A DNA stretch of 6,724 nucleotides from Alistipes sp. Lineage in GTDB: Bacteria > Bacteroidota > Bacteroidia > Bacteroidales > Rikenellaceae. How positions within the stretch are numbered: position 1 is the stretch's first letter; every line of letters starts with the position of its first letter. The position numbers and the translations under genes were made by a program. The notes under the pieces are model-generated. The model had not been told where the DNA came from, did no database searches, and saw nothing but the letters and a program-made list of their open reading frames with translations. This document shows, one piece after another, positions 5,438-6,724 of this stretch. The stretch covers positions 1 to 6,724 of the forward strand of contig JAIEHQ010000116.1 of assembly GCA_029065825.1 (NCBI GenBank). The letters run 5' to 3'.

Positions 5438-6556
5438 TCAAATCTTTTCGGTCAGTTTACGCACCAGCGAGATCTGCGAGAAGAACTCCTTGGCGAAGAC
5501 CCGCAGCACGGTGTAGAGCGGGATGGCCAGCAGCATGCCGAGCACTCCGGCCAGCGAACCGGCGATGAGGATTACCAGGAACACCTCGAGCGGGTGGGCC
5601 TTGACCCGCTCGGAATAGAGGGTCGGCTGCAGCACGAAGTCGTCCAGCCCCTTCACGACCAGCAACGAGCCGGCGATCGCAAGCATCGTCTGCCCGATGG
5701 TCATCCCCTCGATCGGCGAGAGCAGTCCCATCGCGACGGCCACAGCGCCGCCGATGGTCGGACCCGCATAGGGAATCACGTTCATGATTCCCATGACCAG
5801 TCCGATGAAGAAGGCGTCCTGCGCCCCCATGCCGAAGAGGATCATGACCAGCGAAACGGTCAGCATCAGCAGGAAACTCTCGGTCAGGATGCCCCGGAAG
5901 TAGCGCGAGAGCAGCACCGTGACCGAATCGAGCGCATGGCGCACGTTCTGCTGGTAGCGTTCGGGAAAGAGAGCCGCCACCATATTGTAAAAGAGATCGT
6001 CCTCCAGCAGGAAGAAGAAGGTAATGAACGAGACGGAAAAGAAAGCGATGACGGTCGAGAAGGCGAGGTTCAGCACCGACGAGAAGGCCGTATTGAGGGT
6101 CTCGATGTCGATCTTCGACTGGACGAACTGCACGAGGGTCTCCCGAAGCGAAGCCTCGCCCTCGGGGAGCGAGAAGAAGCGGGTCAGGTACTCCTGAATC
6201 CGCAGCAGCGGCTCCTCGACCGAGAGCAGCGCGGCCGACCAGTCGAGGTGGGTAAGCTGGTAGAGCTTGTTGAAGACCAGCGGCACGAACAGACCGCACG
6301 CGAGGCCGAAGACCACCCAGATGAGCAGCAGCGTCACGAGCGCCCCGCACCAGCGGGGCATCCGCCAGCGTCCCCAGGCCAGACGCGAAACGTAGCGGAC
6401 CAGCGGCCGCCCGACGATGGCCAGCACGGCCGACACGAGAATATAGACCACGATCGACCGGAAGTACCACACGAGAAAGAGGACGACGGCCGTCAGAAGC
6501 GCCCCCGCCAGGAAACGGAATGTATGCTGCAACGAAAAGGTCATAATCCCGGGCAT
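5438..6556 (-). CDS. PerM/YdiK-type AI-2E family membrane transporter
   Basis: This is a polytopic inner-membrane protein of 372 residues, usual for the family. Hydrophobic segments lie near 13-30, 33-48, 71-93, 163-184, 222-260, 265-280, 288-305 and 323-350. Between the third and fourth is a soluble stretch (about 95-160), as expected for the family. Family signatures are FFLLEDD (181-187) followed by P198, NVIPYAGPTIGG (259-270), and the C-terminal QPTLYSERVKAHPLEVFLVIL with GVLGMLLAIPLY (310-348). The family name comes from an E. coli member linked to AI-2 export. Other members act as Na+(Li+)/H+ antiporters, and no substrate can be assigned here. The ATG at 6556 lies 7 nt after the psd stop; a second ATG at 6544 (MTFSLQ) would drop four residues and may be the true start. 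Its stop nearly touches the next gene, so the three genes look co-transcribed. Confidence 0.93.
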   Translation of the reverse strand: MPGIMTFSLQHTFRFLAGALLTAVVLFLVWYFRSIVVYILVSAVLAIVGRPLVRYVSRLAWGRWRMPRWCGALVTLLLIWVVFGLACGLFVPLVFNKLYQLTHLDWSAALLSVEEPLLRIQEYLTRFFSLPEGEASLRETLVQFVQSKIDIETLNTAFSSVLNLAFSTVIAFFSVSFITFFFLLEDDLFYNMVAALFPERYQQNVRHALDSVTVLLSRYFRGILTESFLLMLTVSLVMILFGMGAQDAFFIGLVMGIMNVIPYAGPTIGGAVAVAMGLLSPIEGMTIGQTMLAIAGSLLVVKGLDDFVLQPTLYSERVKAHPLEVFLVILIAGSLAGVLGMLLAIPLYTVLRVFAKEFFSQISLVRKLTEKI

Positions 6557-6563
6557 CGACCGA

Positions 6564-6724
6564 TTACTTTACCAGCCGCGCGATGGGGGTTTGCGAACCC
6601 ACCACCGGATCGCCGATCTCGACGAGCAGCTCCGAATCCTTCGGCACGAGAATATCGACGCGCGAACCGAACTTGATGAAGCCGCACACCGAATTCTGCT
6701 CCACGGGTTCGCCCACCTTCATGT
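6564..6724 (-). CDS. psd: Phosphatidylserine decarboxylase proenzyme, C-terminal part (cut by window edge)
   Basis: Only the last 52 codons, two bases of the one before and the TAA are in the window; the 5' part lies beyond the right edge. The visible protein reads MKVGEPVEQN, then CGFIKFGSRVDILVP, and ends IARLVK. The FGSR tetrad matches the G-S self-cleavage site of the short (archaeal-type, PSD-A) decarboxylases, aligned with LGST of the E. coli enzyme. The Ser becomes the pyruvoyl group that decarboxylates phosphatidylserine to phosphatidylethanolamine at the inner membrane. By that reading the whole alpha chain is visible, starting at the Ser and running 33 residues. The gene is first of the visible minus-strand cluster, followed after 7 nt by the membrane transporter. 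Assignment rests on this short but characteristic motif. Confidence 0.9.
   Translation of the reverse strand, partial: MKVGEPVEQNSVCGFIKFGSRVDILVPKDSELLVEIGDPVVGSQTPIARLVK

Noticed and set aside
5438..6556. Quorum-sensing AI-2 exporter
   Set aside because: The family name is historical, members transport different substrates, and there is no luxS or lsr-like gene nearby.
5052..6556. A frameshifted full-length RibF
   Set aside because: The region upstream of the kinase domain encodes a complete transporter, so there is no room for a lost FAD synthetase domain.
4976..6676. A 566-codon open frame on the plus strand opposite the transporter and kinase genes
   Set aside because: It has a low-complexity Arg/Glu/His/Gln composition typical of the antisense of GC-rich genes, while the minus strand encodes well-recognised families.

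Overview
The window looks like chromosomal DNA of a gut Bacteroidales species with high GC content. Alistipes or a relative is my best guess, inferred from several points. The protein families fit. The lipoprotein has an acidic export signal right after its lipid cysteine. No gene has a strong Shine-Dalgarno site. Codons are rich in G and C at the third position. Nothing here is obviously mobile: there is no transposase, integrase, CRISPR array, tRNA or rRNA.

Layout, left to right. Positions 1-406 hold no certain gene. They contain a candidate Bacteroidetes-type promoter near the left edge and a GC-rich, hairpin-rich stretch that may be a long leader, plus a doubtful 40-codon small ORF. Positions 407-3361 (+) encode a 984-residue surface lipoprotein. 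It has two BACON-like domains followed by three modules, each made of a helix, an EF-hand-like loop and leucine-rich repeats. A perfect, symmetrical hairpin with A and T tracts (3417-3454) then ends transcription from both sides. Everything to its right is on the minus strand.

Reading the minus strand in transcription order (right to left): the C-terminal end of phosphatidylserine decarboxylase (psd, cut by the window edge); a PerM/AI-2E-type membrane protein 7 nt later; a stand-alone riboflavin kinase domain 2 nt after that; a 52-nt sequence that folds into a perfect three-way junction starting at the base after the kinase stop codon; and ahcY (S-adenosylhomocysteine hydrolase).

The first three minus-strand genes are packed like an operon that mixes phospholipid synthesis, a membrane transporter and flavin phosphorylation. 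ahcY recycles the product inhibitor of SAM-dependent methylation. It is either the distal gene of that operon or has its own promoter in the 137-nt gap. The most unusual items are the triplicated EF-loop/LRR architecture, the kinase-only RibF relative, the three-way-junction element in front of ahcY, and the structured, repeat-containing leader of the lipoprotein gene.
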